Part shown: piece by piece, positions 33,979-42,256 of the stretch
Layout: each line of letters starts with the position of its first letter
Numbering within the stretch: the first letter of the stretch is position 1
Assembly: GCA_964489425.1 (NCBI GenBank)
Contig: CAZAYP010000004.1
Coordinates: 62,001-126,000 of the forward strand
Source of the DNA: CAZAYP01 sp964489425 [NCBI: uncultured Verrucomicrobiota bacterium]
Lineage (GTDB): Bacteria > Verrucomicrobiota > Kiritimatiellia > RZYC01
Direction: 5' to 3'
Length of the DNA stretch: 64,000 nucleotides
Position numbers and translations under genes: made by a program
Notes under the pieces: model-generated
What the model was told of the DNA's origin: nothing
Seen by the model: only the letters and a program-made list of their open reading frames with translations
Database searches by the model: none

Positions 33979-36629
33979 GGCGCCGCCTCCCGGGTTACCT
34001 TTTCCTGCAAGCGGTCATACGCCTGGCGCAGTTCCGTCTCCTGTTGCCGCGCGGCCGTGGCGTCCAGGAACGTGATCACGACCCCCTCGATTTTATCTTC
34101 CGTGGTGCGGTAGGGCATGATCCGGACCAGGAACCAGCGGCCATCGGTGGTTGGGACGGCTTTCTCGATGGACATCAGCGTGCGCAACACCTCGCGGGCA
34201 TCGTCGGCCAGGTTGGGATACAGCAGCGCCGAGGAAATGTCGGTGATCGGCCGCCCCACGTCGCCGGGGATCAGCTTGATGACCCGGGCGGTGGACGGGG
34301 TGTACCGCCGCACGTTGAGCGCGCCATCCAGGAACAGGGTGGCAATCTCCGTGCTGTTGAAAATATTTTTCATATCGCTGTTGGTCCGCGCCAGGTCTTC
34401 GACCTTGGCCTGCAACTCAGCGTTGACGGTCTGCAGCTCCTCGTTCAGGGACTGCATCTCCTCCTTGGACGAGGTCAGCTCCTCGTTGGCAGACTGGAGC
34501 TCCTCGTTGGCAGACTGGAGCTCCTCGTTGGTGGCGCGGAACTCTTCCTGGGCGCCTTGGATTTCCTGGCGGGCGGCCTGCACTTCCGCTTGCAGCTGGC
34601 GAATCGTGCGCTGCAGCTCCGCGGCCCGAGGCGTAGACGCGGGCTCCTGGCCAGGCCGGGCACGCGGCCGGGCGGCCGGCAACGAGACCTCGGTGAACAC
34701 CACCAGGCGCATCCCGCGCAACTCTTCCGGAGCCTCCAGGCGCTGTACCATCAGCCGCACGCCCTCGTCGTGACCGTTCACCCGCACGGTCGCCTCCGCG
34801 CGGCCGACCGCGTTCCGGCTGCGCACCTTCTCGAACAAGCCGGCCAGGTCGGCGCGCAGTTCCTCGCGGGCCATGGCGAACAGGTTCCAGTTGGCGCGGC
34901 CGGCGGCGGGTTCCAGGTACTTGCCTGTACGGCCGCTGACATAGACGATATCCCCCGCGGCCGTGACCATCACGGCCGCGGGCGCCACGTTCTGCAGGAT
35001 GAGCTGGTCCGCCAGGGTCTGCAGGTTGGCCGCCGGCTTGGCGGGCAAGGCCGCGGGCCGCCGGCCCGGCGCCGGTACGCTCATCGCCGGGAACAGCACG
35101 GTGTCCTGGCGCCGGCCGCCGGGCTGGCGCTGGTAGATGCGCCACTTGCCGTCGATGGGCGCAAACAGGCGCGCGCCGGCGCCGATCGTCTCGGCAGTAC
35201 CCAGGAACAGCGCGCCCCCGGAATTCAGGCTGTAGTGGAACAGCGGCAACAGCTTCTTCTGCAGTTCGGGCCCGAAGTAGATCAGCAGGTTACGGCAAAT
35301 CAACACGTCCAGCTTGGTAAAGGGCGGGTCCGTGAGGAGGTTGTGCGGCGCCAGGATCGCCATCTCCCGGATTTCCCGGCTGACCACGTAGGCCCCGTGG
35401 TCGTTGGGGCGGAAAAAGCGGGCCAGACGCTCCGGCGTCACGTCGGCGGCGATGTTCGCGGGATACAGGCCCAGCCGCGCCTTGGCGATCGCGCTCCGGT
35501 CAAGGTCCGTGGCAAAGATCTGCAGCGCCAGGTTGCGCGCCGGCCGCGTCTCAGCCAGGGCTTCCGCGTACACCATGGCCAGGGAGTAGGCCTCCTCGCC
35601 CGTGGAGCAGCCCGCCACCCAGGCCCGCAGCGGGCCGCCCATGGACCGGCCCGCGACCAGCGGCGCGATCACGCGTTGCTTCAACTGCTCCCAGGCTTCG
35701 GGATCGCGAAAAAATTTCGTGACCCCGATCAGGATCTCGTTGAACAGGATCTCGCCTTCCTTGGGATTGTCCTGGAGGAACTGGACGTAATGGCGGATCT
35801 TGTCAATCTGGTGAATGCCCATGCGCCGCTCGACCCGGCGGTAGAGGGTGCCCTTCTTGTACATCGAAAAATCGTGGCCGGTTTGCGTCCGCAGCAGCAG
35901 CACGATTTTCTCCAGCGCGGATTCAGCCGCGGATTCCAGCCCCGGTTCCTCCGGCCGCCCGGCCATGGGCCGGCACTGGAAATAGGCCACGAGCCGGGCG
36001 GGCAGATCCGCCGCCGCCGCCACGATATCCACCAGGCCGGAATCCACGGCATGGCGCGGCATGCTGTCGTACGCGGCCGTGGCCGGATCCTGGGCCAGCA
36101 CCACGCCGCCCTGCTCCTTGACCGCGCTGATCCCCAGCAACCCATCCGCACCCATGCCCGAAAGGATCACCCCCGCGCATTGCTCCCGCAGGTCCCCGGC
36201 CAGGGCCCGGAAGAAGAAGTCCACCGGCAGGCGCAACCCGGGGGCCGGCTTGAACAGGTGCAGCGTTCCGTGCAGGATGGACATCGCCTTGTTCGGCGGC
36301 AGCACGTACACCGTGTCGGGCCGGACGGCCATGCGGTCCCGCACCGCCAGCACGGACATGGTGGTTTGGCGCTGCAGCAGTTCCGGCAACCCGCTGACAT
36401 GATGCGGATCCTGGTGCTGGATCACCACGAACGCCATGCCACTGCGCTCCGGCACATGCTTGAGGAAAAGGCCAAGGGCTTCAAGGCCGCCGGCCGAGGC
36501 GCCCACGCCCACGATGGGAAAAGCCGCACGCGGTTCGACCGCGCGGGCCAGTTCCGGTTTGACCGGCGGGGCAGGCTTGGCCGTCGGCGCGCGCCTTTTT
36601 TTCCCAGATCGGATCTCCCGCTGTTTCAT
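33975..36629 (-). CDS. CheB-CheR-PAS fusion protein
   Basis: 884 aa from the ATG at 36629 (GAGGAA upstream; an in-frame TTG at 36701 is less likely). The N-terminal CheB methylesterase domain has VGASAGGLEAL (Ser45), QHQDPHH (His72) and LSGMGADG (Asp162). The CheR methyltransferase domain has ITKFFRD-like VTKFFRDPEAW and VAGCSTGEEAYSLAM. A PAS domain, a long coiled coil with tandem EELQSAN heptads and a second PAS domain (NIFNSTEIATLFLDG) follow. Such fusions usually act in MCP-independent signalling with a paired hybrid kinase, as found here. No cheA, cheW or mcp gene is present. Confidence 0.94.
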   Translation of the reverse strand: MKQREIRSGKKRRAPTAKPAPPVKPELARAVEPRAAFPIVGVGASAGGLEALGLFLKHVPERSGMAFVVIQHQDPHHVSGLPELLQRQTTMSVLAVRDRMAVRPDTVYVLPPNKAMSILHGTLHLFKPAPGLRLPVDFFFRALAGDLREQCAGVILSGMGADGLLGISAVKEQGGVVLAQDPATAAYDSMPRHAVDSGLVDIVAAAADLPARLVAYFQCRPMAGRPEEPGLESAAESALEKIVLLLRTQTGHDFSMYKKGTLYRRVERRMGIHQIDKIRHYVQFLQDNPKEGEILFNEILIGVTKFFRDPEAWEQLKQRVIAPLVAGRSMGGPLRAWVAGCSTGEEAYSLAMVYAEALAETRPARNLALQIFATDLDRSAIAKARLGLYPANIAADVTPERLARFFRPNDHGAYVVSREIREMAILAPHNLLTDPPFTKLDVLICRNLLIYFGPELQKKLLPLFHYSLNSGGALFLGTAETIGAGARLFAPIDGKWRIYQRQPGGRRQDTVLFPAMSVPAPGRRPAALPAKPAANLQTLADQLILQNVAPAAVMVTAAGDIVYVSGRTGKYLEPAAGRANWNLFAMAREELRADLAGLFEKVRSRNAVGRAEATVRVNGHDEGVRLMVQRLEAPEELRGMRLVVFTEVSLPAARPRARPGQEPASTPRAAELQRTIRQLQAEVQAARQEIQGAQEEFRATNEELQSANEELQSANEELTSSKEEMQSLNEELQTVNAELQAKVEDLARTNSDMKNIFNSTEIATLFLDGALNVRRYTPSTARVIKLIPGDVGRPITDISSALLYPNLADDAREVLRTLMSIEKAVPTTDGRWFLVRIMPYRTTEDKIEGVVITFLDATAARQQETELRQAYDRLQEKVTREAAP
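34477..34531 (-). repeat. 21-bp tandem repeat inside the coiled coil of CheB-CheR
   Basis: Two perfect 21-bp units (34477-34497, 34498-34518) and the first 13 bases of a third encode repeated NEELQSA heptads. In-frame slippage would lengthen or shorten the coiled coil by exactly one heptad. Confidence 0.85.
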
Positions 36630-37181
36630 GAGCTGTAATTTCCTCGCGAACCTTCTACTATTCACATATTGAAGTATAAGGTGGGAGTTGCGGTCCGGCA
36701 AGCCAATTACGCTGCAAACCGTAAGGCCTCACAGCGAAACGGGGGGATCAGGCGCCGGGTTTGAGATGGGTGCCCATCAGCGGTCATCATTTCCGAACCC
36801 GCTACGAGGGAAGAATACGGTGCAGCACCTTGTTCGTTTTTTCTCACGGAGCCACGGAGAACACGGAGAACAGCGGCGCTCGGGCCATGGATGGCGCGAG
36901 TCATGCTTCATGGCTCCCGCCAACAAATCAAATGGCAAGTGGGGTTCCTTCCCACGCATGAAGTAGAACCATGATCGTGCCGGTTCTTTTTGCGTTCATC
37001 CCCGTGTCTCCGTGCCTCCGTGAGAGTCTCCCCGCCTGGCTGAAGCCTTAACGCAAACCAGGCTGGTTCCGGCCTGAGCACCCGTCCATAAAACTTGATC
37101 CGACAGACTATTTTTTACCGCTTGTGATGCGCTGCGGGATTTGCGACTCTGGCCTGCAAAAAATTAACAAGGACGAAACGT
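36630..37181. other. 552-bp non-coding region with an inverted-repeat element
   Basis: No gene is supported here. Short open frames lack ribosome sites. It separates the signalling pair from the exoprotein locus and must carry both promoters. Apart from the element at 36842-37025 I see only a loose imperfect repeat near 36714-36745. Confidence 0.6.
36842..37025. repeat. Dispersed-type element with 24-25-bp inverted repeats
   Basis: The left arm TCTCACGGAGCCACGGAGAA (36842 onward, to 36866) is matched in inverse by CCGTGTCTCCGTGCCTCCGT (37002 onward, to 37025), with about two mismatches and a one-base gap. 'CACGGAG' units recur within each arm. The 135-bp centre has no gene. It looks like a non-autonomous mobile or REP-type palindrome; only one copy is in the window. 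Confidence 0.6.
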
Positions 37182-38255
37182 ATGCCAACCTTGGGTAGGC
37201 TGAGATGGAGATGGTGCCAGGGCAAAAGCGGCGTGCTGGGACTCCTCCTGTTGAGCGTTTGCTGGAGCCGCCCGGCACCCGCCCAATGGCGGACACAGGC
37301 CATCCCGCTGCAGGCCGGCTGGAACGCGGTGTATCTCGAGGTTCAGCCCCAGCCGGCGGAATGCGATGCCGTGTTTGCCAGCCTGCCGCAGGTTGAATCA
37401 GCGTGGCGCTACAACCGCCGGTTTACCACGCTGCAGTTCGACCTGGACCCGAACCAGATGTTGTCCCAAGGCACGGACTGGCTGGTTTGGTTGCCGGCCG
37501 CGCACCCGCAATCCTTCCTGTGCACGTTACACACCCTGACGGGCGGCCAAGCCTACCTGGTCCGATGTTCCGCCGCCGTCACCTGGCAGCTCAAGGGCGC
37601 GCCGGTGCTGCCACAGGCGGCGTGGATTCCGGACGACTTCAACTTTATCGGATTTCAGGTCAACCCGGCGGGCCGGGTTTCTTTTGCCGACTATTTTGCG
37701 TTGGCACCCAACCTGGCCATCTACCGGCCGGCGGAAGCCGGCGGCTTGTTCGAACTGAACCCGGACGGATCGACCACGGAAATCGTGCAGCCAGCCCGGG
37801 CCATGGTCCAACGGGGCAAAGCTTACTGGGTAAAGTCCGAAACGGCCGGCGATTATGCCGGTCCGCTGCGTGTCGCGACCGCTTCCGGCCAGGCGCTGGA
37901 CTTCGACGCAGGCCTGCCGGAACAAATCCTGAGCATTGCCAACACGACCACCTCCGCGACCATGGCGGTTACGATTCGGGCGGTGCCCTCGGAATCCGCG
38001 CCCGCCGGGCAGGCGCCCGTGGCGGGCGATGTTCCCCTATCCTATTACGCATTGGACCTGGCGGGCGGCGAGGCGGGCTGGCGGGATTTCCCGGCCGAAC
38101 TCAGCCGGACGCTGGCGCCGCGCCAGTCCTGGGCCCTGCGGCTGGCCCCGCGGGTGCGTGACCTCGGGGCTGCCGGGCGGTACCAGGGATTGCTGGAGGT
38201 TTCGGATGCGGGCGGCTACGTGCGCGCCTATGTGCCGGTGCGGGTGAAACAATAG
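37182..38255 (+). CDS. Secreted protein of the exoprotein locus, unknown function
   Basis: 357 aa with a basic N-region and signal peptide (GVLGLLLLSVCWSRPAPA). AAGGA lies 8 nt before the ATG. The mature part is beta-rich: IPLQAGWNAVYLEVQP, TDWLVWLPAAHPQSFL, WIPDDFNFIGFQVNPA, VQRGKAYWVKS, and ends in a beta-sandwich-like region (YVRAYVPVRVKQ). The opening 'L-aGWNaVyLeVqP' and 'fNfiGFqvnp' blocks suggest a defined family, but I cannot name it. First gene of a co-directional run to 52650; the next starts about 65 nt later. Confidence 0.75.
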   Translation: MPTLGRLRWRWCQGKSGVLGLLLLSVCWSRPAPAQWRTQAIPLQAGWNAVYLEVQPQPAECDAVFASLPQVESAWRYNRRFTTLQFDLDPNQMLSQGTDWLVWLPAAHPQSFLCTLHTLTGGQAYLVRCSAAVTWQLKGAPVLPQAAWIPDDFNFIGFQVNPAGRVSFADYFALAPNLAIYRPAEAGGLFELNPDGSTTEIVQPARAMVQRGKAYWVKSETAGDYAGPLRVATASGQALDFDAGLPEQILSIANTTTSATMAVTIRAVPSESAPAGQAPVAGDVPLSYYALDLAGGEAGWRDFPAELSRTLAPRQSWALRLAPRVRDLGAAGRYQGLLEVSDAGGYVRAYVPVRVKQ

Positions 38256-38320
38256 AGAGCAATACAAGATGACCGATGAACGGGCTCCACCGGCCATCTT
38301 CCAGACCAAGCGGATTACTT

Positions 38321-40435
38321 ATGCATAACGAGCGTTGGATGAAGATTTGCGGAGGGTTGGCAAGTGCGGCGCTGGGCCTGGCCTGGCTGGCCATGGCTCC
38401 AGCCATGGCGGATGTGCCGCAGTACGCCGCGAGCCTGAACGGCAGCAACCAGTTCCTGCTCACCTCCGCGGCGCTGGACGAATCCGGCGCGCGGTCCTAC
38501 ACGCTGGAAGCCTGGCTGTGGCCGCGCAGCCTGGGCGGCCCGCGCCATGCCTTGTCCACGGATATCGGCGCCGGGCAATGGAGCCTGGTCCAGGGCACCA
38601 ATCACCATTGGCTCGTTTATCGCGGCCAGAACCAGGCCGCGGATACCGGGTTCCTGGTGGACACGTCCCGCTGGCAGCACCTGGCCGTGGTGTTTGACAA
38701 AGACGCGGCCGCCGTGCGGGTCGTTTACAATACCAATGTTTTTACGACGGTCGGGCCCTGGTACTACACCAATGCGCCGCTCAACCTGCTGGTCGGCGCC
38801 CGGGTGGCCACCAACGACTATGGCGCGCCGCCGTTGGCCGGCCTGGCCCTGTGGCTCAGCGCGGACGTCGGCGCGCAGGGCATGGCCGCTGCGATCACCA
38901 ACTGGCTGGACCGGTCCGGTGCCGGCCGCCACGTGCGGTCAACTGGCCCCGGCGCCGGCCCGACGCTGGTGAGCAACACACCGGCCGGCCGGCCGGCCCT
39001 GCGGTTTGACGGCACCAACGACAGCCTCGCGGCCACGAGCGCGTTCAGCTTGCGCGGGCTGACCGGTGTCACGGTGTTCGTGGTCGCCGCGCCGGGCAAC
39101 GCGCAGGGAGTCGCGGGTTGTTATCACAGCGCCGTGGCTTGGAGCGGCGACGATCCGGCGCGCGCCTTTTATACCCCTGGGGGGTACACGGTCGACTATG
39201 CGTTCGGAGCCGGAGCGGGTAGTATTTACGCCTACAACCGTGCCGCCAGCGCGCTGGGCGACTGGGAGATCGGCATGGCCGTACACGCCGGCACCACCAA
39301 CGGGCTCTGGATCAACGGCACCAACGTGCAGGCGGCGGCATCGGCCGCCGTCATCCCGAGCACGAACAGCGCGTTCTGGGTGGGCCGCGGCTGGTCCAAC
39401 ACGTTTTTCCAGGGCGACATCGCCGAAATCCTCGTGTACACGAACACCTTGACCGCGGCCCAGATCCTGGCCGCGGACACGTACCTGCGCGCCAAGTATT
39501 GGCAATCGGCCTGGCAGACCAACTGCTTTTTCCACGGTTGGGTGGATGATGTGCGGGTCTGGCAGACCGCGCGCAGCGCCACCCAGGTGGCGGCGCAGTA
39601 CACCAATGCGTTGTACGGACCCGCTGAGGCCGGCCTGATGATGTACTACATGCTCGACGAAGGCGTCGGCAACTTCGTCTTCGACACCTCCACCAACCAG
39701 TTGCATGGCGTGCTGGTCAATGCCGCCAGCAACTCGTGGGTTGCCGGCGTGCCGCTGAACCTGCCGACCGGGTACGGCCTCGAGTCTGTCGGGCTGTGGG
39801 TCGGGGCCGCCAGTCTCAACCTTGTCAACCGCCCGGTGCCGCCCGGCGCCGGGTCCGGCGCCTGGGATGGCGAGAGCGTGACCAACGCCGGCGGCACGTT
39901 CCCGCTACAACTGCTGGTACACCTCAACACCAACCGCGAGGCGTATTTGTTGCAGCGCGTGGTCCTGGCGGGGTACTGGACCAACGTGGTGGCGACCAAC
40001 GCCGCGGGCGCGGCCATCCTCACCAACCAGGTGTTACGCTACCGCCTGTACGCGGATGAAAGCCGGGTGCCGGCTGACGCCTTGTACATCAAGCGGATCA
40101 GCTCGGTCGGGTTTTCGCTCATGGCGCCAGCGCCCCTGGCGGGGTGGCCGCTGGCGAACGCCACGGTGCCGCTGGCCGCGCGCGATCCGGCCAACCCGTT
40201 CGTGCACGCCTATCACCCGGACTTTGGCGCCACCCAGAACGTCGTGGCGGTCACGCGCCAAATCTCGATGCTGTTCCTGCCCCTGGATCCCGACGATCCC
40301 GGCAACCCGTTCTGGAACGTGAGCGAGAGCGGCGGGATCTACCGCGAGATGATCACCGGCCTGCATGCCAACCCGCTCTACGTGGAAGGCACGTTTTACC
40401 TTAATAAAGTCAACCATGTGGGCGTGCTGGAATGA
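38321..40435 (+). CDS. Secreted double LamG protein with one domain apparently nested in the other
   Basis: About 704 aa from the ATG at 38321 (signal ASAALGLAWLAMAPAMA); an ATG at 38276 is also in frame and the start is uncertain. A LamG (concanavalin-A-like) domain begins YAASLNGSNQFLLTS and runs to LLVGARVATNDYGA. At that point a second complete LamG is present (LALWLSADVG ... LRFDGTNDSLAA ... EILVYTNTLTAAQI). The end of the first domain then resumes (CFFHGWVDDVRVWQTARS ... GLMMYYMLDEGVG). A C-terminal domain of about 230 residues has IKRISSVGFSLMAP and REMITGLHANPLYVEGTFY. It probably binds glycans or protein at the surface. Confidence 0.8.
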   Translation: MHNERWMKICGGLASAALGLAWLAMAPAMADVPQYAASLNGSNQFLLTSAALDESGARSYTLEAWLWPRSLGGPRHALSTDIGAGQWSLVQGTNHHWLVYRGQNQAADTGFLVDTSRWQHLAVVFDKDAAAVRVVYNTNVFTTVGPWYYTNAPLNLLVGARVATNDYGAPPLAGLALWLSADVGAQGMAAAITNWLDRSGAGRHVRSTGPGAGPTLVSNTPAGRPALRFDGTNDSLAATSAFSLRGLTGVTVFVVAAPGNAQGVAGCYHSAVAWSGDDPARAFYTPGGYTVDYAFGAGAGSIYAYNRAASALGDWEIGMAVHAGTTNGLWINGTNVQAAASAAVIPSTNSAFWVGRGWSNTFFQGDIAEILVYTNTLTAAQILAADTYLRAKYWQSAWQTNCFFHGWVDDVRVWQTARSATQVAAQYTNALYGPAEAGLMMYYMLDEGVGNFVFDTSTNQLHGVLVNAASNSWVAGVPLNLPTGYGLESVGLWVGAASLNLVNRPVPPGAGSGAWDGESVTNAGGTFPLQLLVHLNTNREAYLLQRVVLAGYWTNVVATNAAGAAILTNQVLRYRLYADESRVPADALYIKRISSVGFSLMAPAPLAGWPLANATVPLAARDPANPFVHAYHPDFGATQNVVAVTRQISMLFLPLDPDDPGNPFWNVSESGGIYREMITGLHANPLYVEGTFYLNKVNHVGVLE

Positions 40436-40455
40436 TCCCAACCCGGCCGCGCAAT

Positions 40456-40502
40456 AACCACCCCGGCTTTGGCCATCCCTCCTCGAAAAGGGGGGGGGAG
40501 CC
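40456..40502 (-). repeat. Degenerate core fragment of the 203-bp repeat
   Basis: In inverse orientation to the flanking genes, the stretch AACCACCCCGGC ... CCCTCCTCGAAAAG ... GAGCC matches the core of the 203-bp family with several changes and a run of nine G. It lies between the LamG gene and the tail-fibre-like gene. Confidence 0.6.
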
Positions 40503-40559
40503 TTCATGGGTTTTGTAATGAACTGCACAGAACATAAAAGCAACCAGAGGAGCGGAACG

Positions 40560-41921
40560 ATGAAGAACAAACAACACAGTGGACGTAATACGTGGCGCGC
40601 GGTGGCCGCGGCGCTCGCCATCTTCGGCCTGGCGGGCGTATCCGGTACGCTGGCCGCTGGCGTGCCGGCGGTCATGAACTACCAGGGTATTCTGATGGAT
40701 GCCAGCGGCGTGCCCTACACCAACAACTTCTACAACGTCGAGTTTCGCATCTGGAGCGGCGATACCGCGGGCACGCTCATCTGGGGCGAACGCTACAACG
40801 TGTACGTGATCGGCGGCGGCAAGTTCAACGTGATCCTCGGCCAGGGCGGCACCCGCCTGGCCAACACCCTGGTGGCCGCGCTGCCGGACGCGTTCCAGCC
40901 CCAGGCCGGCCTCAGCGGCGACGACGGCAGCGTGCGCTGGCTGGGCCTGACCGTGCTGCCGGCGACCACGGAAATCTCGCCGCGCCAGCGGATCCTCTGC
41001 GCGCCGTACGCATTCCGTGCCGCCGATGCCGCGGCTCTCGGCGGCCGGCCGCCGGAGAGTTACCAGACCAACATGCCGCAACTGGCGCAGACGCTCGACC
41101 GCGTGGGCGTGGGCATGGCTGGTTCCGTGCCCACGGAGAAGTTCCAGGTCAAGGGCAAGGTGCGCGCCGAGCAGGGGCTGATCGTGGACGCCGGCGGCGC
41201 CAGCCTGGCCGGACAGGTCAACGTGGCCGGCGACATGGCGGTCACGGGCAGGTTGGCGGTCACCAGCGGCGTGACGCTCGGCGGCGGCGTTGACGGAAAC
41301 GTCACGGTCAACTACGGCAACCTGCGGGTTCGCCAGGGCATGGTCGAAGTCGGGCCGGACGGCACGGTGCCCGGCCAAATGTGGTGTCATCGGGATGGCT
41401 CCCAGTACACGCTGGAACTGGGTTTTTACACGGCTGACGGGGTGACCCGCCATATGAACCTGGCAACGCCCAAAGGGCAGGTGAACCTGTCGGGCACGGC
41501 CATCAAGCTGGAGGACACCTCCGGCGCCGCTGTCACCGTGGCCGGCAACGAGGTGACCGTGAGCAACGCCGTGCTGGTGACCAAGGAACTGCGCGCCTTG
41601 AGCCCCGGTGTACAGACCCTCCGGTATATCCCTGGTCAGGCCTCGGGTTGGATCGACGAAACCACGGTGACGCAGGACGGTTTCCTGATCATCAGCGAAT
41701 GCGACTGCCAGATGACCATCTATCACACGGACGGAAACGGCGGCCTGCGCTATTACCCGCTGCAGGGTGCTTACAATGCCAAGGCCATGACCACCACGCT
41801 TCCGGTGGCCAAGGGCGACAAGTGGAAGATATATTATTGGATTGGCGGCGCCAGCTTTAATCCGGGTGACCATAACTATGCCCCGTACATCCAGGTGGAT
41901 TTCAGGCCGTTTTCACGCTAA
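40560..41921 (+). CDS. Secreted fibre-like protein
   Basis: 453 aa from the ATG at 40560, which has GAGGAG at 7 nt; upstream in-frame starts are rejected. After the signal (AALAIFGLAGVSGTLAAG) comes VMNYQGILMDASGVPYTN followed by FYNVEFRIW, LIWGERYNV and GGGKFNVILG. That opening is seen in many exported fibre-like proteins, which then continue as repetitive beta-strands. The centre (ASLAGQVNVAGDMAVTG, VTLGGGVDGNVTVNYGNLRV) looks like a triple-stranded beta-fibre. The C-terminal domain (TTVTQDGFLIISECDCQMTI ... KWKIYYWIGG) may be a receptor-binding head. There is no enzyme motif. Confidence 0.8.
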   Translation: MKNKQHSGRNTWRAVAAALAIFGLAGVSGTLAAGVPAVMNYQGILMDASGVPYTNNFYNVEFRIWSGDTAGTLIWGERYNVYVIGGGKFNVILGQGGTRLANTLVAALPDAFQPQAGLSGDDGSVRWLGLTVLPATTEISPRQRILCAPYAFRAADAAALGGRPPESYQTNMPQLAQTLDRVGVGMAGSVPTEKFQVKGKVRAEQGLIVDAGGASLAGQVNVAGDMAVTGRLAVTSGVTLGGGVDGNVTVNYGNLRVRQGMVEVGPDGTVPGQMWCHRDGSQYTLELGFYTADGVTRHMNLATPKGQVNLSGTAIKLEDTSGAAVTVAGNEVTVSNAVLVTKELRALSPGVQTLRYIPGQASGWIDETTVTQDGFLIISECDCQMTIYHTDGNGGLRYYPLQGAYNAKAMTTTLPVAKGDKWKIYYWIGGASFNPGDHNYAPYIQVDFRPFSR

Positions 41922-42007
41922 CCGGCCGGCGGCCACCCGCTGAGCCAACCGGCCATGGGCGCGTTTTATGATCCGCACGGGAGTTTGATATGAGCCTGAG
42001 ACCAGTC

Positions 42008-42210
42008 ATACCATTTTGGCATGAGAACAAGCATACAAGCTCCCCTCCTTTGCAAGGAGGGGTGGCCGCAGGCCGGGGTGGTTGTGGATGGTCCGCGCCC
42101 CGATATCGCGGTGGGTGGAACCCGGAATAACCGCCCCACCCTTCGGGTCCCCCCCGCCTTGAAAAGGCGGGGAGCCCAGATAAGTACCGATCCTCATGCG
42201 GAAATGGTAT
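42008..42210 (+). repeat. 203-bp TIR repeat, copy 2
   Basis: Ends are ATACCATTTTGGCATGAG and CTCATGCGGAAATGGTAT. I count five differences from the copy at 51256 over 203 bp. The rest of the 335-bp gap (41922-42256) holds no gene. Unlike the other two copies, the base after the element is C, so the terminal AT is followed by C (ATC) and the internal frame (from 42021) runs on to 42290. Confidence 0.95.
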
Positions 42211-42256
42211 CAGTAAATCCAAGCCGCCGCCGCCGTCTGAATCGGGCGCCGCCACC

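Noticed and set aside
34477-34531. CRISPR-like or regulatory repeat array
   Set aside because: The units are contiguous, 21 bp long and in frame with coiled-coil heptads; there are no spacers.
33885-36638. 917-codon open frame antisense to CheB-CheR
   Set aside because: The opposite strand encodes an unmistakable CheB-CheR-PAS protein. The antisense product is His/Arg/Gly-rich with no domain and reflects GC-driven absence of stops.
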